From JALOOE01 sp964423545 (GTDB lineage: Bacteria > Chloroflexota > Anaerolineae > CG2-30-64-16), in assembly GCA_964423545.1 (NCBI GenBank), contig CAYRFV010000036.1, positions 1-29,441 of the forward strand: a stretch of DNA of 29,441 nucleotides, written 5' to 3'. How positions within the stretch are numbered: position 1 is the first letter of the stretch; each line of letters opens with the position of its first letter. The position numbers were made by a program, and so were the translations under genes. Shown piece by piece: positions 7,830 to 15,190 of the stretch. The notes under the pieces are model-generated. The model was not told the origin of the DNA and made no database searches. It was given only the letters and a program-made list of their open reading frames with translations.

Positions 7830-9398
7830 ATGAAGGACACACGTCTGGTATTGGTCACCGGCGCCACCGGCTATATCGGCGGCCGGATTGTGCCTCATCT
7901 CCTGGAAGCCGGCTATCGCGTGCGGTGCCTTGTGCGCGATGCGCGCCGTCTCCAGGGACGTCCGTGGCTTGATCGGGTCGAAGTGGTTGAGGGAGACGCG
8001 ATGAAGCCGGAAACCCTTCCGCCGGCACTGGAAGGCGTGTGGGCAGCTTATTACCTGATCCACAGCCTCAGTGACACGCCCAACTATCAGCAGCGCGACC
8101 GCGAAGCCGCACGTGGTTTCGGCCAGGCGGCAGGGGCCGCTGGCGTAGAGCGCATCATCTACCTGGGCGGATTGGGGGACCCGGCGGCACGGCTTTCGAC
8201 GCATCTCCGCTCGAGACAGGAGACCGGCGCGGCGCTGCGGGAGGGCGGAACGCCAGTCACCGAGTTCAGGGCAGCCGTCATCGTGGGCTCGGGCAGCCTG
8301 TCGTTCGAGATGATCCGCCACTTGACCGAACGTCTCCCAGTGATGATCTGCCCGCGCTGGGTCTCCACGCGCACGCAGCCGATCGCTATCAGCGACGCGA
8401 TCCGCTATCTCGTCGCCGCGCTCAGGCTACCCGCTCAGGATGCGGACCGGGTCATCGAGATCGGCGGCCGCGACGTCATGAGCTACGGTGACATGATGAA
8501 AGGCTATGCCAGGGTGCGTGGGCTGCGACGCCTGCTGATCCCGGCGCCCGTGCTCACGCCCCGCCTGTCAGCCCATTGGGTCAACTGGATGACCCCTGTA
8601 AACGCCGGCATCGTCTATCCGCTGATCGAGGGGCTGCGCAGCGAAGTAGTGGTGCGCGACCCCAGCGCCAAGCGCCTCTTCCCTGACATCGACCCGACCG
8701 ACTATGACACGGCAGTCCGTGAAGCGCTCGCCAGCTTGCAGACGGGCCACGTGGAGACTAGTTGGGCCGACGCACTCACCTCCAGCTGCGGTGACGCCCG
8801 TCCGGTCGAACTCACCAATGACCAGGGCATGCTGATCGAGCGCAGACAGCGCGTGGTGGCTGCGCCGAGCCGAGACGTCTATGCCGTTTTCAGCGGCCTG
8901 GGAGGTGACCGGGGGTGGCTCTACGCCACCTGGCTGTGGCGACTGCGCGGCATCGTCGATCGCCTCGTCGGTGGACCGGGCTTTCGCCGGGGTCGCCGCC
9001 ATCCCGATGAACTGCGCGTGGGCGATGCCCTCGATTTCTGGCGCGTCGAGTCCGTCGAGCCCGATCGGTTGGTGCGCCTGCATGCCGAGATGAAGCTGCC
9101 GGGCGAAGCATGGCTTCAGTTCGAGGTTCGACCGCGTGCCGACGGGCAAACGCTCCTGACCCAGACCGCCTATCTGGCGCCAAAGGGCTTGCTGGGGCTG
9201 CTCTATTGGTACAGCCTGTACCCCTTGCATGGGCTGATCTTCGGCAACATGATCCGAGCCATCGCCGAACGGGCAGAAAGCCGTTCGGCCGGCGAGACGG
9301 GGCCAGCCAAGAACGTGGGTCAACCGGGTGCCGACACTCCCAAGACGGCAACGAACGGGCAGCGCAGCGTGGCCGTGAACCAACGATCTCAGCAGTAG
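7830..9398 (+). CDS. NAD(P)-binding SDR-type protein with C-terminal DUF2867-like domain
   Basis: This 522-residue cytoplasmic protein has an N-terminal NmrA/atypical-SDR Rossmann domain with GATGYIGG (residues 11-18), YYLIHSL, IIYLGGLGD and an ISDAIRYLVAAL segment. It is followed by an SRPBCC-like/DUF2867 region from about residue 345 (RVVAAPSRDVYAVFSGLGGDRGWLY ... LTQTAYLAPKGLLGLLYWYSLYPLH). This pairing is common in actinobacteria and Chloroflexota; the substrate is unknown. The start is the ATG at 7830, preceded by GGGGAGG at 7814-7820. An in-frame upstream start would fall inside the preceding terminator. The Ser/Thr/Gln-rich last 40 residues are probably disordered. The gene stands between the FAS1 lipoprotein and rplY with no clear functional link to either. 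Confidence 0.85.
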   Translation: MKDTRLVLVTGATGYIGGRIVPHLLEAGYRVRCLVRDARRLQGRPWLDRVEVVEGDAMKPETLPPALEGVWAAYYLIHSLSDTPNYQQRDREAARGFGQAAGAAGVERIIYLGGLGDPAARLSTHLRSRQETGAALREGGTPVTEFRAAVIVGSGSLSFEMIRHLTERLPVMICPRWVSTRTQPIAISDAIRYLVAALRLPAQDADRVIEIGGRDVMSYGDMMKGYARVRGLRRLLIPAPVLTPRLSAHWVNWMTPVNAGIVYPLIEGLRSEVVVRDPSAKRLFPDIDPTDYDTAVREALASLQTGHVETSWADALTSSCGDARPVELTNDQGMLIERRQRVVAAPSRDVYAVFSGLGGDRGWLYATWLWRLRGIVDRLVGGPGFRRGRRHPDELRVGDALDFWRVESVEPDRLVRLHAEMKLPGEAWLQFEVRPRADGQTLLTQTAYLAPKGLLGLLYWYSLYPLHGLIFGNMIRAIAERAESRSAGETGPAKNVGQPGADTPKTATNGQRSVAVNQRSQQ

Positions 9399-9409
9399 GC
9401 ACGTCACTC

Positions 9410-9439
9410 TTGACGAAACAGGCGCACCTGGATTAGAAT
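9410..9439 (+). promoter_or_regulatory. sigma-70-type promoter of rplY
   Basis: TTGACG (9410-9415) and TAGAAT (9434-9439) each match the consensus at five of six bases, with an 18-base spacer. Transcription would start near 9446 and give a leader of about 130 bases before the L25 start codon. Confidence 0.65.
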
Positions 9440-9458
9440 GGGATCGGTTCTTGTTCGC

Positions 9459-9487
9459 AGCCCGGCTTCAGCCGGGCTATTCTTTGC
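9459..9487 (+). terminator. hairpin in the rplY leader or terminator of the upstream gene
   Basis: AGCCCGGCT (9459-9467) pairs with AGCCGGGCT (9470-9478) and is followed by ATTCTTTGC. The stem closely resembles the terminator at 6495. If the promoter at 9410 is real, the hairpin lies about 13 bases into the rplY transcript and could be an attenuator or a stabilising 5' structure. Otherwise it terminates the preceding SDR gene. Confidence 0.6.
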
Positions 9488-9577
9488 ACAGCATGCGCCA
9501 ATCGGGCGCCGATGCAAGCGCAATGCGAGAGCTCAAACAGCCTCCGGCAGACCTGCCGGCGAAGGGGAGAAGGATAA

Positions 9578-10246
9578 ATGGAGAAGATCGTTCTGGACGC
9601 TCAGCCACGTGGTGTGGGACGCCATCCCGTGCGCGAGCTTCGCAGCGTGTCGCGCGTGCCTGCCGTCATTTACGGCGCCCAGGTCGAGGCGCAGCCTGTT
9701 TCCATCAATGCGAAGGCGCTGCAGAAGGCGCTGCACCAGGCGGGAACAGGCCTCTTGACACTCCAGGTTGCCGGGGGCGACTCGATCAGTGTGTTGGCCC
9801 GAGAGGTGCAACGCCACCCGGTCAAGCACAACGTTCTACATGTCGACTTCCAGGCGGTTTCGATGACCGAGAAGATCCGGCTGCATGTGCCCATCGCGCA
9901 CGAGGGCGACGCGCCTGCAATGAAGGCCAACGGTGATCTAGTTCTGGTTCGAAATCTGGATGCGGTCGAGATCGAATGCTTGCCAGCGGATATCCCGAAT
10001 CACCTGGTGGCCGTTCTCGCCAAGCTACAGAGTGATGACGATGAGGTGCTGGTCAGCGATCTGTTGGTCCCTGACGGGGTCAAGGTGCTGACAGCCCGGG
10101 ATCACGTCGTCTTCAGCCTATCGATGTCGCGCGCCGGCGCGCTCGAGGAGACGGAAGAGGCTGCGACCGCCGCTTCGGAGCCTGAAGTGGTCGCGAAGGG
10201 CAAGGCTGCGAAAGAAGGCGCCGAGGAAGCTCCGGAGCGGAAGTAG
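9578..10246 (+). CDS. rplY: 50S ribosomal protein L25/general stress protein Ctc
   Basis: This 222-residue protein binds 5S rRNA in the large ribosomal subunit. The N-terminal L25 domain (about 1-92) contains RSVSRVPAVIYGAQVEAQPVSI and LAREVQRHPVKHNVLHVDF. The TL5/CTC-type C-terminal beta domain (about 98-185) contains AVEIECLPADIPNHL and VSDLLVPDGVKVL. A charged Glu/Ala/Lys tail closes the protein. The length is that of the long CTC form, not the roughly 95-residue Escherichia coli form. The ATG at 9578 follows GGGGAGAAGG. The gene has its own promoter and leader and ends at a hairpin near 10276. Confidence 0.95.
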   Translation: MEKIVLDAQPRGVGRHPVRELRSVSRVPAVIYGAQVEAQPVSINAKALQKALHQAGTGLLTLQVAGGDSISVLAREVQRHPVKHNVLHVDFQAVSMTEKIRLHVPIAHEGDAPAMKANGDLVLVRNLDAVEIECLPADIPNHLVAVLAKLQSDDDEVLVSDLLVPDGVKVLTARDHVVFSLSMSRAGALEETEEAATAASEPEVVAKGKAAKEGAEEAPERK

Positions 10247-10275
10247 ACTCGTCCCCGCTGAGAATCGGGGGTCCG

Positions 10276-10320
10276 AGCGATCAGCAAGTCCGCGAATCGG
10301 CTTGCTGATCGCTATTTCTC
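10276..10320 (+). terminator. terminator between convergent rplY and the M23 peptidase gene
   Basis: AGCGATCAGCAAG (10276-10288) pairs perfectly over 13 bp with CTTGCTGATCGCT (10301-10313), followed by ATTTCTC on the + strand. The right arm overlaps the stop codon of the - strand gene. A smaller stem, CCCCG/CGGGG (10253-10257 with 10266-10270), lies just before it. The T-rich tail serves rplY; on the - strand no T-run follows. Confidence 0.75.
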
Positions 10321-11481
10321 CACCCATTGCAGCGGATCAACTGCGATCCCATCCACGCGCAGCTCCCAATGCAGATGCGCGCCTGTACTGAGTCCGGTGT
10401 TGCCCACTGTCCCCAGCACCTGACCTGGCGTCACTCGATCCCCTGGCTTGACGCTCAACGTTGCCATGTGCCAATATCCGCTGTGGACACCGCGTCCATG
10501 GTCGATCACGACCGCGTTGCCGCGCACGAAGAGGGGCTCGGCAAGGATCACCGTGCCCGCAGCTGGGGCGAGCACCGGCGTGCCGTCGGGAGCGGCGAAG
10601 TCCTCCCCGGCATGCGCCGTCAAGCCAGAGCCCCCGCCGTACGTGCGCCGCGAGCCGAACGGCGAGCTTACGGCGTAGCTGACTTCGGGGCCCAATGGCA
10701 CAGCGAAGCGACTGCGCGGGGTCCATCCGCCTGGAGTCGAAACGGCAAAGAGCTGCGTCATCCGCGCCAGCTCGGCGTTGACTTTCGCTGCCTCGCTCAG
10801 GATCGGATCCGCGGCACTGGCAGGAATTTGCTCGGTGTCAAACACGCCTGCCCGGACCGGCAGCCCCATCGTCCACGTCTCTGCGCCCACCGTCACGGTC
10901 AGCGGTGATCGTCCCGGCGCGGCTAGAGCGCCGATCGGGATCATCGCCCAACTCGTACGTCCCTCGGTCGTCACCGAAACGGCTCGACCGGCGTAGGTGA
11001 GGGCCGGAGTGACCGGCGTCCGCGCAATCAGCCACACCACCAGGGTCTGTCCCTGCACCGGTGGCCAGGGCCAGAATTGCAGGCGCGTCACCGAACCACT
11101 GGCCGGCAGGCCTGGCAACGGCGCAGGAGCGGCGTCGATCTCGAGAGTGCGGCCGGCATCGATGCGATCTGCGTTGGCCAAGCCGTTGCGGGCGACGAGG
11201 GCTGCCACGGTCGTGTTGTTTCGCGATGCGATGGCCGACAACGTGTCACCGCGCTGCACCACGTAGGCATGCGACTGCTCCACCTGAAGCACGGCTTGCC
11301 GGCCGGCAGGCGACAGTGTGGCTGCATCCACCTGCGGACCGGCGCCGCTCGGCGGGCCTGCACTGACGATCAGCCCATCAGCGCGTGCCGCAGTCGCCAC
11401 CCCGAGCAGCGTCATGAGACCGGCCAGCAGACCGGCCCCCAACCGCCACACGACCCGCCTTCTGACGCGCTTGCACCTCAT
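10312..11481 (-). CDS. LysM domain M23-family metallopeptidase
   Basis: This 389-residue exported cell-wall hydrolase has an Arg-rich N-terminus and hydrophobic segment (about 13-35) ending AARA, which form a signal peptide. A LysM domain (about 72-115, YVVQRGDTLSAIA) binds peptidoglycan. The C-terminal M23/LytM domain carries the zinc ligands H290 and D294 (HAGEDFA), H338 (YWHM) and the HLH motif at 369-371. All catalytic residues are present, so it should be an active endopeptidase rather than an EnvC-like degenerate activator. The start chosen is the ATG at 11481, with GGAGG seven bases upstream; a TTG six codons earlier is less likely. It is the last gene of the - strand cluster, 36 bases after hpt. 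Confidence 0.92.
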   Translation of the reverse strand: MRCKRVRRRVVWRLGAGLLAGLMTLLGVATAARADGLIVSAGPPSGAGPQVDAATLSPAGRQAVLQVEQSHAYVVQRGDTLSAIASRNNTTVAALVARNGLANADRIDAGRTLEIDAAPAPLPGLPASGSVTRLQFWPWPPVQGQTLVVWLIARTPVTPALTYAGRAVSVTTEGRTSWAMIPIGALAAPGRSPLTVTVGAETWTMGLPVRAGVFDTEQIPASAADPILSEAAKVNAELARMTQLFAVSTPGGWTPRSRFAVPLGPEVSYAVSSPFGSRRTYGGGSGLTAHAGEDFAAPDGTPVLAPAAGTVILAEPLFVRGNAVVIDHGRGVHSGYWHMATLSVKPGDRVTPGQVLGTVGNTGLSTGAHLHWELRVDGIAVDPLQWVEK

Positions 11482-11517
11482 GCCCGCGCCTCCGAGCAAC
11501 CCTTGGAGCTGGCCGAA

Positions 11518-12066
11518 TCACCTGGTCGCATAGACATGCGGAGCCAGCACCGCAACATAGGGCAGGTTTCGATAGAGCTCTCCGTAGTCCAAGCCATAGC
11601 CCAGGACGAACTCATTCGGGATATCGAAGCCGATGTAGTCCACATGCACATCCACCTCGCGGCGGTCTGGCTTGTTGAGCAACGTACAGATGCGGAGCGA
11701 CTGCGGCATGCGCGCACGCAACAGACGCAGCAGGTAGTCCAGTGTATGCCCGGTATCGATGATGTCCTCGACGATCAGCACATTGCGTCCCTGAATCGGC
11801 TCATCCAGGTCCTTGAGGATCCGCACGATGCCGCTCGACTCAGTGCTTGCGCCGTAACTCGACGTCGCCATGAAGTCGATGGCGTGCGGCACCGAGATGC
11901 GGCGCATCAGATCGGACAGGAACAGCACGCTGCCTTTCAGCACGGCCAGGAGCAGCAGATCCTGCCCCGAGTAGTCGCGACTGATCTGTGCGCCCAGCTC
12001 GGCGATGCGCTGCTGGAGCCTGTCCTCAGGTATCAGGACCTCTTTGATATAGGATGGATCAATCAT
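11518..12066 (-). CDS. hpt: hypoxanthine phosphoribosyltransferase
   Basis: This 182-residue cytoplasmic purine-salvage enzyme makes IMP (and GMP) from hypoxanthine (and guanine) with PRPP. The PRPP-binding loop VLIVEDIIDTGHTL is at residues 96-109. LAVLKGSVLFLSDLMRRI (about 40-57) and the C-terminal segment IPNEFVLGYGLDYGELYRNLPYV are typical of bacterial Hpt. The ATG at 12066 has TTGAGG upstream; a TTG four codons earlier is an alternative. tilS lies in the same - strand cluster, as in many bacteria, although here three genes separate them. Confidence 0.96.
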   Translation of the reverse strand: MIDPSYIKEVLIPEDRLQQRIAELGAQISRDYSGQDLLLLAVLKGSVLFLSDLMRRISVPHAIDFMATSSYGASTESSGIVRILKDLDEPIQGRNVLIVEDIIDTGHTLDYLLRLLRARMPQSLRICTLLNKPDRREVDVHVDYIGFDIPNEFVLGYGLDYGELYRNLPYVAVLAPHVYATR

Positions 12067-12106
12067 GATGCACCTCAAATCATTGAGATTGGGTGTGGTC
12101 TACATG

Positions 12107-13237
12107 TCAAAACGCCACCGGTCCGCTGGCGCGCAGAGGCGCCAGCGTGTCAGGGTCGATGGCTGGCGCCAGAGGCGGCGGAGGCGGCCTGCGGGGCGCG
12201 GTGGGTTTGGGCGTTGGCGTTGGGGCGACGACGGGCGCTGCGACAGGCGCGGGCTTCACCGCCTCCGGCGCAGGAAATGCAGCATTTCTGAACGTCGCCG
12301 CCCACTTCGCCGTCAGCTCCAGGTAGCGGCTACCGAAAGCTTGACTCGGTTCGATGTGCGTGCCTTCGGGCCACTCGTTGAAGCTTGTGATGATGATCCA
12401 GTCGGGCGCGCTGCCAATGGCTGCCTGCCACGAACGCTCGTAGACCGCCCCCCCTTCACGGCTGACGCCGAAACTATCGCCGCGTCGTAGCTTCTGATCG
12501 TCCCAGCCCGGCATCGCCGTTGCTACATAGACTTTCGGTGCGCCGAGATTCGCGGCCGCGTTGCGCACCAACCGCGCGAACTTATTGGCCGTGTACGCTA
12601 GGTCGGTCGGAGGATTCCAGATGACCTTATAGAGGTGGTGCCCGTCGAACACGCTCAGTGGGCTCACATCCACCCCTTCTTCGATCCACAGGCTGCCGCG
12701 ACCCGGATCGACGGCGGAACGGATGGCGGCCCAGGCGCTGGTGCTGAATTGCTGCTGCCGCCAGAAGAAGATGACCGGCTTGCCGCCCACCTTCAGGTAC
12801 GCCGGATGGCGTGCATGGGTGGCAAGCAGCGCCTGCAGCGCCGCCTGAACATCACCAGGACCGCCGAAGAAGGGGGATGTCACCTCGACATCGAGCGCCA
12901 GGCGGAAGCCGCGCGCAGCGGCCTCGTCGAGCATGGCTCGGAAGTTCGTCTCCGTCTGGTTGTTCTCCACGCGCGGACCATACCATGAGACCACAAACGC
13001 ATCGATCCCCGCGCCCTTGGCCTGGTCGATGTGCCGGCCCATGACGCTGCGGTCGCGGGAGACGTAGCTCTGCACCGGCATGTCCGGCAGGCGACCCAAA
13101 TTCCAGCTCTTTTCGTCGAACCAGGTGTAATAGAAGGCCAGCACCAACCGCTCCTGGCTTTGCGCACGGACCGAAACGATGGGAGGGGCCGCGCCCAGGA
13201 GGAGACAGAGTGCTACAATGCAGCCGAACCACCTCAT
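12107..13237 (-). CDS. exported GH99-like glycoside hydrolase family protein
   Basis: This 376-residue protein has a signal peptide (about 1-25, cleavage near VRA-Q) and a TIM-barrel region related to GH99/endo-mannosidase-type proteins. Visible landmarks are VLAFYYTWFD (32-41), FVVSWYGPR (81-89), LALDVEV (113-119), KPVIFFWR (153-160) and SFNEWPEGTHIEPS (285-298), the last being the family's most typical stretch. From about residue 320 there is a Pro/Ala-rich tail (PTPTPKPTAPRRPPPPP) that may span the cell wall. The ATG overlaps the stop of the upstream nuclease-like gene by four bases (ATGA). A role on alpha-mannan or another surface glycan is inferred from the family. The substrate is not determined, and some relatives have no proven activity. 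Confidence 0.8.
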   Translation of the reverse strand: MRWFGCIVALCLLLGAAPPIVSVRAQSQERLVLAFYYTWFDEKSWNLGRLPDMPVQSYVSRDRSVMGRHIDQAKGAGIDAFVVSWYGPRVENNQTETNFRAMLDEAAARGFRLALDVEVTSPFFGGPGDVQAALQALLATHARHPAYLKVGGKPVIFFWRQQQFSTSAWAAIRSAVDPGRGSLWIEEGVDVSPLSVFDGHHLYKVIWNPPTDLAYTANKFARLVRNAAANLGAPKVYVATAMPGWDDQKLRRGDSFGVSREGGAVYERSWQAAIGSAPDWIIITSFNEWPEGTHIEPSQAFGSRYLELTAKWAATFRNAAFPAPEAVKPAPVAAPVVAPTPTPKPTAPRRPPPPPLAPAIDPDTLAPLRASGPVAF

Positions 13238-13833
13238 AGCGTTTCCACCCTCTCTCCGATGAAGTCTCCGTGCGCCTCCAGGCGCCGCATGTCATCCCAC
13301 ATCTGCCGCGACACATAACGATCCAGAGCCGCCAAGACGCTCCTCAGGTCAGCCATGGTGGCGCCGTGGCGCCGATCGAGCAGCCACTTCGCTTTGAGCA
13401 GCGGCGAATTCAGCGTGATCGGCCGCTGCACGCGCACCTTCGGCACGCAGAGCAGATCGATGATCGAGAAGAGCACGTAGGGACGATCGGGCCGCGTCTC
13501 GTCCCAGAAGAGCAAGTGCGCTCTCGGCGCCCACGCGACCAGCTTGCGGAGCGCCACTTCGTCCACCACCAGCAGCTCGCTTTCGGGCAGACCGGCCAGC
13601 GCAGCCCAGCGTTCCCGGTAACGTTGGCGCTTCTCCTTCAACTCAAGCGCCAATCGGACGCGCTCGCCGCGCGCCTGCCTGTAGATGTAGAGGTCGGGCC
13701 GCTCGTGCGAAGTCGTATTGTCCTGGAACTCCCAACCCAGTTCGTTGAGGCTTGCGAGCACGGCGGACTCGAAGCTTCGATCCGCCAGGTCGCGCGCCCA
13801 GTATTCGGGCTTGCGTTCGTAGAGTGTTGGCAT
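13234..13833 (-). CDS. uncharacterised PD-(D/E)XK nuclease-like protein
   Basis: I do not recognise this 199-residue protein as a named family. The N-terminal half has the layout of a PD-(D/E)XK nuclease core: E22 in a helix (SFESAVLASLNELGWEF), PD at 46-47 (RPDLYIY) and E64-x-K66 (LALELKEK). A second half contains LLFWDETRPDRPYVLFSIIDLL and a basic stretch LKAKWLLDRRHG. It has no signal peptide. It starts with ATG after a weak ribosome site and overlaps the GH99-like gene by four bases. It lies 46 bases after the rRNA methyltransferase gene. It could be a DNA repair or restriction-like enzyme or an inactive relative, and nothing here chooses between them. Confidence 0.75.
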   Translation of the reverse strand: MPTLYERKPEYWARDLADRSFESAVLASLNELGWEFQDNTTSHERPDLYIYRQARGERVRLALELKEKRQRYRERWAALAGLPESELLVVDEVALRKLVAWAPRAHLLFWDETRPDRPYVLFSIIDLLCVPKVRVQRPITLNSPLLKAKWLLDRRHGATMADLRSVLAALDRYVSRQMWDDMRRLEAHGDFIGERVETL

Positions 13834-13879
13834 GGTGGTGTCGAATCTCAGGGCAGGTGCGCCGTGCGGAGATGCTTCG

Positions 13880-15088
13880 TCAATCCACCCGGCACAGCAG
13901 CCCCTTCAAGTACTCACCCTCCGGGAAGCTGAGCAGAATCGGGTGATCGGAGCCCTGTCCCAGCCTGGCGAGAATACGTACATCGCGACCGGCATCCACG
14001 CCGGCGCCGAATACGATCTTCTGGAACAGGTCAGGCGAGATCAGACCGGAGCACGAGAAGGTCGCCAGCAAACCACCCGGCGCCAGCAAGCTGATCCCCA
14101 GCAGGTTGATATCTTTGTAGCCGCGTGCAGCGCCGGCGAGTTCTGCCTTGCTCCGGGCGAACTTGGGCGGATCCAGAATCACCAGGTCGAACTGCCGTCC
14201 CGCATCGCGAAACGAGCGCAACACCTGGAACACATCGCCCGCGATAGCCTCGGCCTGGGAATCGGGATCGAAGCCGTTCAGCCGCAGCACGGCTTCGGCG
14301 CCGACCAGCGCCTCATGCGAGCTATCGACGTTGGTGACGTATTGTGCGCCGCCTGCCAGCGCATAGACGCCGAACGCGCCGGTGAAGCTGAATGCGTTCA
14401 GAACGCGACGACCGGCTGCGTGCAGACCGACGATGCGTCGGTTCTCGCGCTGGTCGAGGTAGAAACCCGTCTTCTGCCCGTGCAGCAAATCCGCGCGGAA
14501 GAAGTGACCCTGCTCGCGGATGACCAGGTCGTCCGGCGGTGGCTCGCCCCAGGCGAGCCCGCTGCGCAGCGCCAGTCCCTCCTGGCGTCGAACGGCGACA
14601 TCCGAACGATCGATGATGCCGCGCGGTTGAAACAGCTCCGCCAGACTGGAGAGCAACGGTTCCCGAAGAACGTCGACGCCTGCCGTAAGAAACTGCACCG
14701 CCAGCCAGTCGCCGTAGCGATCCACAACCAGGCCGGGCAGTCGATCGCTCTCGGCGTATACCAGCCGATACGCATCGGTCGCCGGGCTGGCGGCCAGATC
14801 GGCACGGCGCCACGCGGCGTCCGCGATCCGCCTGCGCCAGAGGCTGCCATCCAATTCCTCACCCCCTCGCCACGTCAGCAGACGGACGACGATCTGTGAT
14901 CTGGGGTTGGCATAGCCGCGCGCCAGCCACTCGCCGCGCTGGTCGAACACGTCGACCAGCGCGCCAGGCGTTACCTCGCCCTCGATGCGAGCAATGGCGC
15001 CGGAAAAGATCCACGGGTGCTGCTGGCGAACCGGCTTCTCCTTGCCGGGATGAAGGTGGACCGCCGGCAGACTGTTGAATCGGGACAT
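13880..15088 (-). CDS. class I SAM-dependent rRNA methyltransferase, RlmI/RlmK-like
   Basis: This 402-residue protein has an N-terminal PUA domain (HPGKEKPVRQQHPWIFSGAI, about 13-32), a central RlmI-type domain with ESDRLPGLVVDRYGDWL and KTGFYLDQREN (206-216), and a Rossmann methyltransferase domain. The SAM site is VLNAFSFTGAFGVYAL (229-244), the catalytic-type motif is DPPKF (306-310) and a Cys motif is SCSG (345-348). Such enzymes make 5-methylcytosine in 23S rRNA (E. coli RlmI acts at C1962). The start is set at the ATG at 15088, with CCGGAG just upstream; the open frame runs 26 codons further but lacks family-like sequence. It lies 102 bases after tilS. RlmI versus RlmK-type specificity cannot be decided here. 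Confidence 0.9.
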   Translation of the reverse strand: MSRFNSLPAVHLHPGKEKPVRQQHPWIFSGAIARIEGEVTPGALVDVFDQRGEWLARGYANPRSQIVVRLLTWRGGEELDGSLWRRRIADAAWRRADLAASPATDAYRLVYAESDRLPGLVVDRYGDWLAVQFLTAGVDVLREPLLSSLAELFQPRGIIDRSDVAVRRQEGLALRSGLAWGEPPPDDLVIREQGHFFRADLLHGQKTGFYLDQRENRRIVGLHAAGRRVLNAFSFTGAFGVYALAGGAQYVTNVDSSHEALVGAEAVLRLNGFDPDSQAEAIAGDVFQVLRSFRDAGRQFDLVILDPPKFARSKAELAGAARGYKDINLLGISLLAPGGLLATFSCSGLISPDLFQKIVFGAGVDAGRDVRILARLGQGSDHPILLSFPEGEYLKGLLCRVD

Positions 15089-15190
15089 CACGGCTCCGGT
15101 GACGATCTTGCCGGGCGCCCGCAACCACCCGATGCACAGCGACGGTGCAACCGCCTGTGCAGCCACATGCGCCGCTGGCGGGCCGCGGCT

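Noticed and set aside
6774..8321. 515-codon - strand frame opposite the FAS1 lipoprotein and SDR genes
   Set aside because: It mirrors the duplicated FAS1 DNA, so its apparent internal repeat is only the complement of the real one; it has no family-like motifs.
15089..15166. 26-codon N-terminal extension of the rRNA methyltransferase
   Set aside because: The ATG at 15088 has a Shine-Dalgarno site and begins directly with the PUA domain; the extension is not family-like.
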